This document shows, piece by piece, positions 49,677 to 61,885 of a stretch of 64,000 bases of DNA; the first letter of the stretch is position 1; each line of letters begins with the position of its first letter. The stretch is from assembly GCA_029379385.1 (NCBI GenBank), contig CM055613.1, positions 12,108,001 to 12,172,000 on the forward strand, written 5' to 3'. This stretch comes from Quillaja saponaria. Lineage: Eukaryota > Streptophyta > Magnoliopsida > Fabales > Quillajaceae. Both the position numbers and the translations under genes were made by a program. The notes under the pieces are model-generated. The model had not been told where the DNA came from. It was given only the letters and a program-made list of their open reading frames with translations, and did not search any database.

Positions 49677-52600
49677 TAGAAATGTGCACGGGTCGGTTCT
49701 GTGTGGATAGTGACAAATTTTTGAATCGAACCGAATTTATAGGATATTTAAATTAACTACCTGAAACCAAACCGATAATGAAAAATTAACCCCTAATTCG
49801 GTTCGAGTAATGCATTACCCGAAAAATAACATATCAACCTAATTTCAGTCAAAATAAACTTATTACCTTCCAATAATTCTTCAACTATTTTTTTTTTTTT
49901 TTAAAAAAAGATAAAAAATCTAATTCAACTTTTATACTAAATAATCATCTTAAACATAATAAAATTCAAAACTAAATCACAATAATACAATTATCCACTA
50001 ATAAAAAGCTTAACAAGTTCATAAATTACAAGTTTATAAAAATAAAAATAACAACGACAAATTCAAATTCAAATAGGCAGTCCATTTCAAACAAAAAGAA
50101 AAAAAAATAGTAGATTCCAACTAGCAATAGTTTCCATTCCAAAATAGCAATCCAATACTCCAATTATCCTACAACATAAATACAATAGTTAAACATTTTA
50201 GGCCAAATATTATGATAGAAATAAGTTGAAATAATATCTTACTTTAGTTGTAAAACACATCAATCATCAATGACAAACTTTGATTGTAATTTCAATCTAG
50301 CAAAGTCTACAAAAAAGATGAATTCAATCACATAAATTTATGAAACAAATTAGAAGTTAACAAATCAAACCAGCTTTTTAATGAATTATACCTTACTCAA
50401 CCTTTTCCATCTCTTCAAACTTCAATATCAATTGAAAGATGAGAAGATCTCATCCAACTTTTAGTGCAAATTAGAGCCTCGACTAATCTCGGTGTCAATG
50501 AACTACGAAATGCATCAAGTACACCATCACCGGTACTAAAAACTAATTCTAAGGCCACAGTAGATACCAGAATAACCAAAACATCACGTGCCATCAAAGA
50601 AAGAACCTAATATTTTGAAGAATTTGACTTCCACCAACTCAATATATCAAAGCTTTCATCCTTATATTCATCAAGTCCCTCCCCTAAATACTTTTCCAGC
50701 TCTGATTTATTTTCAAATCTTTGCTCTTCTGCTTCTCTCTTTCTAAATCTTGATGTAATAGAAGAGTTTTGACCAGCATTACTTGTGTCAACCTCATTGT
50801 TAGCTTGAGAAATGGATCTTTATTGACTACAAGTTTCACTAGCCAATTTATAGAACTCAAACAAATCATATCAAGTGTTTGTCCACTTTTTTTCTTTTTA
50901 TTATCTGTTAGCTCATCAACATATTTTTTATCTCGTTCTTCTACATGATCAAAAGCACTCTAAAATTTTAAGGCTGCCTCTAACATCAAATAAGTGGAAT
51001 TCCATTTAGTTTCCATATCAAGGCATACAAGACTTTTTCTTTCAATTTTTTCAGATTCAATACAAGCTTTAAATCTTAGCATCCTAGCAGGAGAAGACCT
51101 TACACATCTTACTACTGAAAGAATACGAAAAATTGAATCATCTAGATCTTTAAGCTGATCTTTCATAGTTAGAGACAATATATAAGCACAACACATCGTA
51201 TGAAGATACTCACCCTTTAAAACAGTACATTTCCAATTATTGAGTCTTCTTTTTAATTATTGCACACCAACATCATTAGAGCTCGCATTATCAACAGTAA
51301 TAGTCATAACTTTATCAATACCCCACATAAGTAAACACTTCTCAATAGCCTTCCCAATTACCTCACCCGAATGACTAGAAATAGGACATAAATTTAAAAT
51401 TCTTTTATGTAATTTCCAATCATTGTCAGTAAAATGATCAATGAGACACATATAAGAAAAATTCTGCCTAGATGTCCAAGTATCAGTGGTGACGCAAATT
51501 CTTGAGGTTGCTTTTTTCAAATAAAGCTTCATGTTTTGCATCCCATTAGCATATACATCAAAAATGTCTCTAGTTACAGTGAAACATGAGGGAACAACTA
51601 ACTTAGGCTGCATCATATTACAAAAAGCACGAAAACCTTAATGCCCGACATGCTTAAGCGGTAACTCGTTAACTATGATGATTCTAACAAGATACTTTCT
51701 ACACAAATCTTGATCAAACTTCCATGCCATAACTGTGCAATTAGTATCCCTACCCTTATCTAAATTACTTTTTGATTTAAAAGTAATTATTTGTTGACCC
51801 TTGGCCATTTTGTTGTTATAGGGATATTTTTTACATCTTCTTAGATAATTACGCATTGCACTTGTGCCATTTTTAGTAGAACAAGAAATATTATCAGCAC
51901 AATAATGACAAGATGCTCTCTGTTCACAATTATCTTCACAATCTAATTTGGTGAAATGATCCCACACCTAAGAATGAGTCTTACCTCGACCCCCAGACTT
52001 AACTTTGCCATGTGAAGTTGGAAGTGGTGGTTTTGAAGATGCACCAGCAGAATAATTCTCTTCAATTCGAATATTATCAGTTGTATCCATGCTATTGCTT
52101 TCCATCTAGCATATAAAAATGACAATTACACATCAGAGATAATGATGATGAGAAAAATGACATTGATTTTCCAAATTCTAAATAATCAGCCATGTTTACA
52201 TTACAGCAGTGATGGAAGCCTAGAAGATGAAGATTGACACTTACAAGAAAGTTATCCTTTCAAGTGATTTCCCATAGCTTACTTAAATATTTTTTGTTTT
52301 GAAAGTTGCTGTGTTTGATTTTGTGTAAAAAAAAAAAATAGCCACCATCGTATATGTCCATCACCATGACCAAAGTTTTGTGTTTGATTTTGAATGAAAA
52401 AAAAAAAAACAGAGCCACCATCATAGACGTAGAGAGGAAGTCAAGAAGAAAACAAACCGTGTAGAATGTAGATCTTGACGGATTGATGACTTGGTGTTGG
52501 CTGGATTGTGTAGATCTTTGATTAAATAACAATGGGTTGAGCACATGAGAAAAGAAAGAGCTCTAACGGCTAAAAGACTTGCAGCTCCTTCTATTTCTAT

Positions 52601-53071
52601 GGCCCTTGTAATACCTCTTTTTTATTGAGCCTAAGGTGTCCTAATTCACATTCCGTGAATCGAAAGGCAGCTATTGCTCCGCTGCGATACGGACTCGACC
52701 TTTGCCTTGCGACCTACAGAGACAAGGAAGGGAGATGAGAATGGCGGCTACAAAATGTAAATGGGTAAGAGAATAGGGTTTGTTAAATTAGATATCTATA
52801 TTCTTTTTTTTTTTTCTTTTTTTTGGCTAAAATTAGATATCTTATATCTATATTCATTAAATTATATCATAATTTTTTTAATATATAAATTCAGTTAACC
52901 ATGGGTAACCATTATATTTTAATAAATTACTCGTACCCGAACTGAAATTTTCGGGTCTTCAATTTAGAGACCTATAACCAAACTGAAATGCATGGGTACT
53001 CGAAATTACCCTAACTGAATGACTAGTTCAGTTTGGGTTTTTGGGTATACCAGGTTCTTTACACACCCCTA
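49677..53071 (-). mobile_element. Complete but dead hAT transposon with perfect 8-bp target duplication
   Basis: The element begins TAGAAATGTGCACGGG and its other end, read inverted, is TAGGGGTGTGTAAAGAACC. It is flanked on both sides by the identical octamer CTATTCCA (49669-49676 and 53072-53079), the hallmark of hAT insertion. It is 3395 bp and carries a transposase relic on the minus strand. Subterminal regions contain repeated ACCCGAA/TTCGGGT-like motifs. The intact duplication suggests a moderately recent insertion, even though the coding region is broken. Confidence 0.93.
50415..52106 (-). pseudogene. hAT transposase (BED zinc finger, RICESLEEPER/DAYSLEEPER type), broken by stops
   Basis: The start ATG at 52106 opens MESNSMDTTDN, but a stop follows GRGKTHS (about 51970), just before VWDHFTK. 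The BED finger follows (CHYCADN, then SAMRNYLRRC); the zinc-binding His normally seen in MRNHLKRC is Tyr. The catalytic region is clear: VVPSCFTVTRDIF, ICVTTDTWTSRQNFSYMCLI, WKLHKRILNLCPI, MTITVDNASSNDVGV, then DMETKWNSTYLMLEAALKF. The hATC dimerisation end is ILVSTVALELVFSTGDGVLD then SSLTPRLVEALICTKSW. More stops lie near 51638, 51257, 50960, 50684 and about 50610. Active enzymes catalyse cut-and-paste transposition in the nucleus; this one cannot be made whole. Confidence 0.92.
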
Positions 53072-53422
53072 CTATTCCAGACTAGACTAGTCCTAAAACT
53101 AAAAGTAGCAGTTGACCCAGTCGACCTTCATGATTTAAGGACCATGCTTGGTTTAAAAAAAAACATAAACAAAAACAAAAAAACAAAAAGATAGATAAGA
53201 GAAACTTGTAATAAACTATTTCCATTTCTTATTTGACATTAAATTAGTACATTAAGCTTGTAAAAAATATTTATATTTCTATATTACAAATATTTAAAAT
53301 AATATTATTTCTTAAAATTATGATGTCATGGGTCTATCTAGATCAACTCGATGGTTGAACCCGTGACCAAGACCTAAACACTTGTCCAAATCATCCTTGG
53401 GACCGGATTTTAAAATATTGGT

Positions 53423-54509
53423 TAAAACAAAAACGAAATATGATGAAATCTAAATTTGTCAAATTGAAATTTAAAAAAAAAAAGAAAAGAAAAAGAACAC
53501 AAGATATATCGAGGTTCGACTCAATCTAACATATGTCCTCTGCTCAAATGCACTGAAAAAAAAAACTTAATGAGTTAGATGCCCCCCCCCCCCCTCTCTC
53601 TCTCTTTTTGATTAAGAAATGTCATGTTTTTAAATTTGTGTCTTCAAGTCACAATTTTACAATGAGTTTGGCACAAAATCTAAGTGCCACATCAACCAAT
53701 TTCACAACGAGTCTATTTTTGAAGACACAAAGTCAAATTTGTGGGTTGAACCCACGAAATAAAGTGTCCACAAATGCCTTGAATTTGTGTTTTCAAAACT
53801 CAAATTCATTAGTGAAATGGTATCTTGAAAACATCTATTAATAAATTGGGGCATTTAAATCATTAAGTTTTTTTTGTCATTGCATTTGAGTAAATTTTTT
53901 AAAAAATGGATGTATTTTGATAAAAAGACTCATTATTTTATTCTTAGTGAAAATACAAGTGTCTGACTCGAAAACCTTTGAGAAAACATATAAAACCCTA
54001 AAGCTAATTGCATTGATATCAGCTCATTCCTTTTCGTGAACTAAAACTTATTTTTCAAATCATTCTCAGGTCATAATTATCTAACGAATCACACTATAAA
54101 GTTTTGAGCCAACCGGATACAAGAAAACACAACAAAATCAAACAAAAAAATAAAAATATATTTTGTTTCTACCCATTTGCTTGTAGAATTTTTACTCATT
54201 TACTAATGAAGCTTTTGCGAGCAACAAGTTATAATGGATTTGGATTGAGAGGTTGGTTCGTGATTAGATAAGAGGATATTTCGGACAAACACACAAGCAG
54301 AGATGACAAATATCAAGAAGGTCACTCTTCACGTGCTACACAAGAGCAACTAAGTCACACACTTGAAGTAGGATTAGCTGTAAAAAAATAGAACCGTGGA
54401 ATCAAAAAAACATATTCTCTTTCATTAAGCACATGAATATGATATAGAGATTACATTAAGCACACTACAATGCTACTCATAGGCATGCATTAACGCATAG
54501 CCAAATCCT
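53423..54509. other. Spacer 3' of the P450 gene
   Basis: No gene seen. It has a C13 run followed by (TC)n at 53582-53605, and a small inverted repeat: AAATTTGTGTCTTCAA near 53632 against TTGAAGACACAAAGTCAAAT near 53720. The 54400-54509 part is the likely 3' UTR of the P450. Confidence 0.55.
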
Positions 54510-56130
54510 TTATTCATTTTCTATCTTATACTTGACTGGCACAAGGTTTAGAGGTAACTTCTTATAAACAGTGAGACCAGCTGCTTCATCCATATTGACA
54601 TCTTCTTCCTTCATTCCATTTGGCAATTTCCAATCAAAACAGTATAAGAGATTAGCAAGTGCCAACTCCACCATTATCAATCCCATGTACATAGCAGGAC
54701 AACCTCTTTTGCCAGCACCAAAAGCCAATAACTCATCATGTGGCCCTTTAAAATCAATGGAGCTATCTTCAAATCTCTCTGGAACAAATTCTTCAGGGGA
54801 TTTCCATATATCAGGATCTCGTCCGATACCCCAAACGTTGACCTGGATACGGGTTTTTGGGTATATGTCATACCCATCGATCTTTATGTGAGACAGTGTT
54901 TCTCTTGGAATCAGAAGAACACTTGGAGGATGCAGTCGAAGAGCTTCTTTCACTACCATCTTCAAATATTTGAGCTCCTCAATGTCCTCTTCATTCACTT
55001 TTCCTTTCTTCCCAATATATGTTCTGATTTCTTCTTGTGCTTTCTTCATGACTCTTGGATTCCTAACAAGTTCTGCCATAGCCCAGATCATGGTGATAAC
55101 ACCAGTGTCCACTCCACCAAGAAATACATTCTTGAAATGTATTGTGCATAAGAAGTAAGTTAGCTCATGATTCATAAATAATTATATGTACAGCCTAGAC
55201 AAATAGAAACAATAAAAAATGTAGAAATCTTACCATAAGGATTGCTTTGATGTGATCTTGTGTGATCGGAGCTCCATCAATTTTTGTCTGATTTTTCTCT
55301 AATTTTAGCAGTAGATCAATTATGTCTTCTTCTTTCTCTTGTTTAGTTTTGAGATGTTGGTCTATAACTTGTTGGTAAAACCCATCCAACTCATGAAAGC
55401 TCTTTTCAAGCCTGCTGTGGAGACCTGTGAGCCTATCTATTATCCAACCTACATATGGGAAGAAGTCAGATGCAGAGAAGCTTCCCAACATCGCCATGGC
55501 CTCATGAACTACTTCTTGAAATTTACCCTCATCAAATTCATTTTCTTGAAACCTTTTTCCGAAGGCAGTCCTACAAATTATGTTTGCAGCTAAGGAAAGC
55601 AATTTCTCACTCAAATCAACATGAATGGCAGATAAGGATGATTGAGAGATTGAATTGATCAAAGAAGCAACCTCTTGTTCTCTGATAAGCCCAAATGACT
55701 GCACCCTTTTGGTGCTAAAGAGCTCAAGAACACAAATCTTCCTCATCTCCCTCCAATAATTACCATATGGGGCAAAAGCAATATCAATATAATTATATGA
55801 AAGTCTACCTGTACCAGCCAACAAGGGTCTACTGCAACAATCAAGATCATGAACTTTTAAGACCTCGGACGCAGTTTTGGCCGAAGAGATTATAACTGTT
55901 GGCACGCCACCGAGTTGTAGAAAAATGACAGGCCCATATTTCTTTCTTAGATTCCACAATGAGCTATGAGGCAGTGCACCAAGTTGGTGCAAGTTACCTA
56001 TAATTGGAAGCTTAGGAGGACCAGGAGGAAGTTGCTTGTTCTGTTTCTTGATGTCCTTCTTCATTTTCATCAAAAGCAGCAGAGAAAGAAGGAAGATGCA
56101 TACTAAGAGGACAGACATTGAAAATGACAT
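54510..56130 (-). CDS. Cytochrome P450, CYP71 clan (505 aa)
   Basis: Two exons, 56130-55234 and 55130-54510, separated by one phase-0 intron at the position usual for the CYP71 clan, give 505 residues. Residues 5-20 are the ER membrane anchor, followed by the proline hinge PPGPPKLP (35-42). Further landmarks: WREMRK in helix C, the I-helix GGVDTG (304-309), KEALR with the ExxR pair (E361, R364), the PERF motif (416-419), and the heme loop [14 protein letters not shown] with the ligand Cys443. The start was set at 56130 because the longer frame upstream has no ATG. The loop has CPA where most P450s have CPG, and Ala before FGAG instead of Pro; CPA is also known in some CYP71/CYP83 enzymes. Substrate cannot be predicted. 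It looks intact and functional. Confidence 0.94.
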
Positions 56131-57593
56131 ACTTTCTGAGAAAACCCAATGAAGGTAACAACTAACAAATGTTGTTGGTGGTGACAACGGCTTAGATGGA
56201 AAAGATCTAGAAAACAGGAGAATATATTTCTTTCATAGGTTTCACAAAGATCAATGAGGCAATGCACCAAGTTGATGCAAGTCACATGTAATTGGAATCT
56301 TAGGGGTTTGGAGGACCTCTAACTTGTAGAAGAAGACAAAATGGACCGCAATATAATGTCTATCTCTTTCTGCGTTTAAATTGATGACAAAACGTTACAA
56401 AATGGAAAATCGCTGCTTGATGTGGAAGAAAAATACAAGATCACAACTTCATCCTTACCACTATGGAAGGAAAAACAAAAATGAATTACGATATCAGATG
56501 AATTTTTAATACAATAATGCAAAAGAATGATTATTTTAATTTTTACAAACAAAATTTCCACAATAAGTCTAAATTAGGTAGTGGGTAAATATACTTTAAG
56601 AAATTCTTATCTAAAATGACAATTCAATTTAAAGCAAGGACAGTTGAAGTTGTAGACAACTTTCATTTTCAAATTGACATAAAGCCAAATGAGAGACCCC
56701 ACTAAAATTAAAATAAAAATATAGTGACCCAACTGCCAAAGTAATTTCGTCTTCTTATAACCTCATTTGCTTCTTCTTCTTTTTTTTTCAATTTTTAACA
56801 TAGTTTGTCATTTACATTTATAAATTACTGATTAAATGCATGTGAATATGCATATGTCAAATAATTTTTGTAAAATACAAAGTGTTATTTTAAGTTTTTG
56901 AGTACAAGATAAAGATGAGTTAGTGCATGAGTGAGATAAAGTGAGTAGCTATTAACAAAATAATTTTTTAATTTATTTAAATTAATAAAAAGAAATTTAA
57001 TTTGAATAAGTATAATAATGAGTAGTTATTTAGAGAGAAAAATTAAATTTATATTTATTTTGAATTATGAGACCATAAAATTTTTTTGACTTTAAAAATA
57101 GTATAAAAATAATGTGTTTAAGTACACAAGATATATTATGCAGAAAACAAAATTAGACACATAAATCCTCAATAAATTAATAATATTATGTGTACATATT
57201 TTTTTATACTCATAGATAAAGTCATTAAAATTAATTATAAATTATAAAGTGAATGATATTCGTTTTTAATAAATTTATTTAGCATGAGGAGAGGAGAAAA
57301 TGCATGAATGTAGTATTACTCTAATGAATAGAGCACATTGGGCCATTATGGGCGGGCTTCATAGGGCCGTTGATATGGGCTTTGAATTCATTTCTGCATC
57401 TTGGTCCTAGAAATTGTAGAATCATGGTGATTGGGGATTGCAATGGTGCATATGAGAAAGAAACGAACGGTGAAGATAACATCTCAGAAGCAAATCTAAC
57501 GGCTGAAGGCGACTCAGACAGCCATGGTTAGTGTCTATTCTAATTCTCTTCGTGCAGAAGCAGAACCTTTACGAATTTCAATGCCTTCTTAGG
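56131..57593. other. Intergenic region between the P450 and AFC genes
   Basis: Divergent promoters of the minus-strand P450 and plus-strand kinase. Just upstream of the P450 ATG, 56220-56300 partly repeats a piece of its coding sequence (TAGGTTTCACAAAGATCAATGA, GCAATGCACCAAGTTGATGCA and TTAGG against 55945-56020), a small duplication. The rest is A/T-rich with no gene. Confidence 0.5.
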
Positions 57594-57652
57594 ATCGATC
57601 AATCGATCAATCCATCAATCAATCAATCAACCTAGGGTTAGGGTGAGGGTTT
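57594..57652 (+). promoter_or_regulatory. (ATCA)n repeat and telo-box in the AFC leader
   Basis: A run of ATCGATCA/ATCAATCA units (57594-57630) is followed directly by TAGGGTTAGGGTGAGGGTTT (57633-57652). The AGGGTTAG core is the plant telo-box, known from promoters and leaders of growth- and translation-related genes. It lies just 8 bp upstream of the kinase ATG. Confidence 0.6.
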
Positions 57653-57659
57653 GTGTCAG

Positions 57660-60600
57660 ATGGAGATGGACTACGTGACTGACTTTCCTCAAACACATAT
57701 GGATCGGCGTCCCAGGAAAAGGGCCAGGTTAGCTTGGGAAGTTCCTCAAGCGTACCCGAAGGTAAGATTCTTCTCCCGATTGGAGAAAAAGAATCCTGAT
57801 GAATCTGCTTTTTTTGAGTAGAAATTTTCCTGCAACGCTTTTTTTTTCATATAGTTGCCTTCATGTTGATTGGAAATGAAAAGTTCTACAATATCGCAGA
57901 TTATATACTTTTTATAAAATAAAATAAATTTTGGGAAATTATACGTTTTTACACCTCAATATTAGGGTATACGTTGCTAATTCAAATATTTTTGGTATTA
58001 TCAGTTGAGGGTGAATTTTCATGATCATGCCTGATCATTTAGCTCAAAGATGATGTCTTTCATACAAACAAACAAACAAAAAAAAAAAAAAAACGACTTT
58101 ATTGTTTTTGATATATTCAGTGGGAGTGATACCTCCCAAGTCCCAATCACGCTGTATTTGTACAATTTTTTTTAATTTTTTTTTTAAGAGTAATGATGCA
58201 TTTTTCGAAACAGGGGTATAATATAAGTTACAATTGAAATGAAATGGACATTTTTCATCTGTTAGAGTTTATCATGAAGCCGCGATAACTGTATGGAATT
58301 AGTGTTGTTCTTATGATTTTTGAAGCAGTTTTTCAATGCTTTATAGTTACCTTTGTCAGAAATCTTGTTGTAGAAGCTAAAGAAGTTTTTGTGTAGTCAA
58401 TTTCTTCTTCTTCGTTTTTTGAAAGTGGAAACATTATCTGATGAAAGTTGAAACTATCAGTCATTCTTTTTTGTCTGGAATTGGAATTATTACACGATTT
58501 CTTTGATGAATCTGTAATTTTTTCATTTCCGTTTATACCTTCTCAAATACAGAAAATGCCTAAAAACAAGTTCATTGTGTTGTAGCTAAGCATCTGGATG
58601 TTTACAATACCTTGTCATGTTTTCTTTGTGAAATGGTGATAATTTGATGTCTGTTACCTAATGATGACCACTAATCTGTGAACCATTTGCTATACTAGTT
58701 TTTCCACACTGATTTTCATTTAGTTGATTGAAAGCATTGTGAGGAAATATCTTGAAAGTTAATTGTTTAAGGAAGGAATGACGTTTTCAATATCTCTGTT
58801 TAGTAAAGTATGAATAAGTGGCTGTGTGTAGGCTCAGTCAGGAATATATTATGGGCAAGAGGTTGGAAATGTGACAAGCTTTGGGACTTCAAGGGTTCTC
58901 CCAGACCATGCTAGTCTATTTGTAAAGGGATTAGCTGAAAAAGGCTCTCCCCCATGGCGAGATGATGACAAAGATGGGCATTACATGTTTGCACTCGGAG
59001 AGAATTTAACTTCTCGCTGTAAATACATTTAACTACAACTAAAGATTTTGTTTTTCTTTTTTCTTTTGAATTTTCTCTATTAGAGTGAGTTATACCATGT
59101 TCTAAGCTTTTTTGCGAGTCATGCAGGGGGAGGGGAGAATACTAATTGGCTGTAATAGATGGTGTATTTTTCATCCTTTGCCACTCTTTCAATATTCATT
59201 TTTCACTTTGATAAATAAATTTATTTTAATTTTTGAACTAATAATTTTTCCTTTTACGATAAAAAGATTAAATTCTATTTCCTCTAAATTGGATTATCAA
59301 TATCATTGAGTTGTCTCCTTTGATTATATATTTTTTTTTAAGTTTTCTTCTCCTGCCCACATGTTAAATTTCTTTCTCTTAATCAACTTCAAAAAAACTT
59401 ATTCTGAAACTTGACAAATAGTGGTGTGGTTTTGGCTTTTTAAATTTTTTATTACTATTCGTGCTTTTGCTATTCGCATGTGCTTTTGCTATTCTCATGT
59501 GCTTTTGTTTCTGTACTTGCAGATAAGATCCTCAGAAAAATTGGTGAAGGTTAATATTAGTATTATTTTTGTTTAAGTTAGATTCTGTTTTCCCATTGAG
59601 TTGAAATATAATTTTTATATTTCCTCTCATTAGGCATTATTTTTTTTTTGTTTCCTTCTACTCTGCAGGCACTTTTGGTCAGGTTTTGGAATGTTGGGAT
59701 CGAGATATGAAGGAGATGGTTGCCATAAAAGTTGTACGAAGTGTTAAGAAATACCGCGAAGCAGCAATTATAGAAATTGATGTGCTGCAGTTGCTTAGAA
59801 AGTATGACAGAAGTGGCAGTCGGTGAGTTTTTTCCTTTTACATTTATGATTTATCTGTATTAGCTTTAGTGTCAGTTGTAGATTGAATTTTCTGTCAGTT
59901 GTTAAGTGAGTTTATCCTTTGCAGCTGTGTGCAAATATGGAACTGGTTTGACTATCGTAATCATATATGTATTGTGAGTATCCATGATATATATGGTGAC
60001 ATCATTTCCCCAAATTCTCAAATTTTCCGGGGGTTAAGATTTGTCAATGAATTTAATTGGTCTTAACAGGTATTTGAGATGCTTGGACCAAGCTTATACG
60101 ATTTTCTACGGAAGAACAATTATCGCCCATTTCCAGTTGATCTTGTCCGCGAGCTAGGCAGACAACTGTTGGAATGTGTAGCATGTGTGTAATTGTTGCT
60201 TCCCCTGTTCTTTCAGTTACTTCCAAATTCAATGGCAACTATGAGTTGTGCAAACAGTTTTTATGTTTCTGACTTGGTAAATATATGATTGTTTTTGGTG
60301 GGTTCTTTCATAAAGTCCTCTTTAATCTTTTCATGTTCCCCCTGCAAGGCGTTTGCACCTCTCCTCTTGATTCTATGCTATATAGATATGTGAAACAGTT
60401 TTCAATGGATTAGATGATTGCTCTTGTGGGACTGAGGGAGGGATTCAATTTTACATAATTGCTTATGTTGCTCTGTTTCTGTACTTGCAGTCATGCATGA
60501 TATGCGCCTCATCCATACTGACTTGAAGCCTGAGAACATACTTTTTGTATCTTCTGAATATGTAAAAATACCTGACTACAAGGTACATCTACTTTCATAA

Positions 60601-61718
60601 TGATTATTTGTTGATTAGATTGTGCTCAGTTAGTAACTGCTTTGTTTTACATTTTGCCCTCATGTCCCTTTTAAAGCATTTTTTCTCTATTATTCTCTTT
60701 GTTTGCTTCTCAATGTTACAGATTACGTCCCGGTCACCAAAAGAGGGAACATTTTATAAAAGAATGCCAAAATCAAGTGCTATTAAGGTCATTGATTTTG
60801 GAAGCACAGCTTATGAGCAACAAAATCACAACTATATTGTCTCTACTAGGCACTATCGGGCACCTGAGGTTATTCTTGGTATGTTAATCTCCCTATAATT
60901 CACCTCTGTTATGTACCTTTTGCATTGTTTAAATTTTTGGTATTTATGCAAAGTGATTATAGCTTATTTATTTATTTATTTTTCTCTAGGACTTGGATGG
61001 AGTACCCCTTGTGACATATGGAGTGTCGGTTGCATTTTGGTTGAGTTATGCTCGGTATGTTAATCTCTTAGAAGTATATTGGTCTATAAGCCAGTCCAAA
61101 TCTTGTGAAATTAGCAACAATCTATGAAACAACAAAATTGTTTTCAGGGAGAAGCTTTGTTTCAGACACATGAGAATTTAGAGCACCTAGCTATGATGGA
61201 GAGGGTTTTAGGCCCACTACCTCAGCAGATGTTGAAAAGAGCAGAGTGTGTACTAATTTGTGGATTGACTTGTTATTATTGTTAATGATTTGTTTCAATC
61301 TTAAAGAGAAAACTAATTCATAATTTATTACCACTCTTTCTGAATTATATATTTTTGTTACAGCTGCCATACTGGAAAGTTTGTGAAAAGGGGTAGACTG
61401 GACTGGCCAGATGGTGCAGTCTCCCGGGAAAGCATCAAAGCTGTGTTGAAGCTGCCTCGTCTTCCTGTATGTGCAATATTTATTTGTCCAGTATTACATG
61501 CTATAACCTTTTTTTTCCTTTTGTTCCCTTTTTTTTTTTTTTCTAATTGTATCTCTCAATCCCAGCAGAATCTAGTAATGCAACACGTGGATCACTCTGC
61601 AGGGGATCTCATTGACCTCTTGCAGGGTCTGCTTCGTTATGACCCATCCAGTAGGTTGACAGCTCATGAAGCTCTAAGGCATCCCTTCTTTACCAGGGAG
61701 CATTACAGGAGATTTTGA
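57660..61718 (+). CDS. AFC2: LAMMER/CLK-type protein kinase AFC2-like (432 aa)
   Basis: Twelve exons: 57660-57761, 58832-59018, 59523-59549, 59669-59822, 59925-59973, 60070-60184, 60491-60582, 60722-60878, 60990-61054, 61148-61245, 61364-61466, 61569-61718. Phases agree throughout and give 432 residues, the family length. The N terminus has a basic cluster RRPRKRAR, a likely nuclear signal. Kinase motifs: GEGTFGQV (104-111), VAIK with Lys126, HTDLKPEN (220-227), DFG at 267-269, and the signature EHLAMMER (328-335). AFC kinases phosphorylate SR splicing factors in the nucleus, so they tune alternative splicing; Arabidopsis AFC2 is also linked to temperature response. Exon 3 is only 27 nt, and the last acceptor is a CAGCAG tandem site that could add one Gln. 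Confidence 0.95.
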
Positions 61719-61879
61719 GCAGTCTGAATATGATGTTTTCTTGGTTCTGGTTTAGCTCCTTACAGCCAAGTGAAAGACCAATCTTGGATTCTTCAATTGC
61801 GGTTTCTTCATGGAGTACTGGCAAGAATAAGCGGCTGGTGCCTGAGTTTCTGGTCACTCTTGAATGTTGAGCTTTTGTA

Positions 61880-61885
61880 AATAAA
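61880..61885 (+). terminator. Polyadenylation signal of the AFC2-like gene
   Basis: AATAAA within TGTAAATAAATCACT, 162 bp after the stop codon, at a usual distance for a plant 3' UTR. The actual cleavage site cannot be read from the sequence. Confidence 0.5.

Larger units (their letters stand above)
49617..53422. mobile_element. Older inverted-repeat element split by the hAT insertion
   Basis: ACTAATGTTTTAAGACTC at the left is mirrored by ACCAATATTTTAAAATCCGG (minus strand) at the right. Both inner flanks carry AGTTGAACC/GGTTGAACCCGTGACC-like blocks, typical of the short GGTTGAACCGG-type plant repeat. Without the 3.4-kb hAT insertion it would be about 400 bp. Heavy decay makes the limits approximate. 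Confidence 0.5.

Noticed and set aside
54507..54512. AATAAA overlapping the P450 stop codon as polyadenylation signal
   Set aside because: It is too close to the stop for a normal 3' UTR, and the match is likely incidental.
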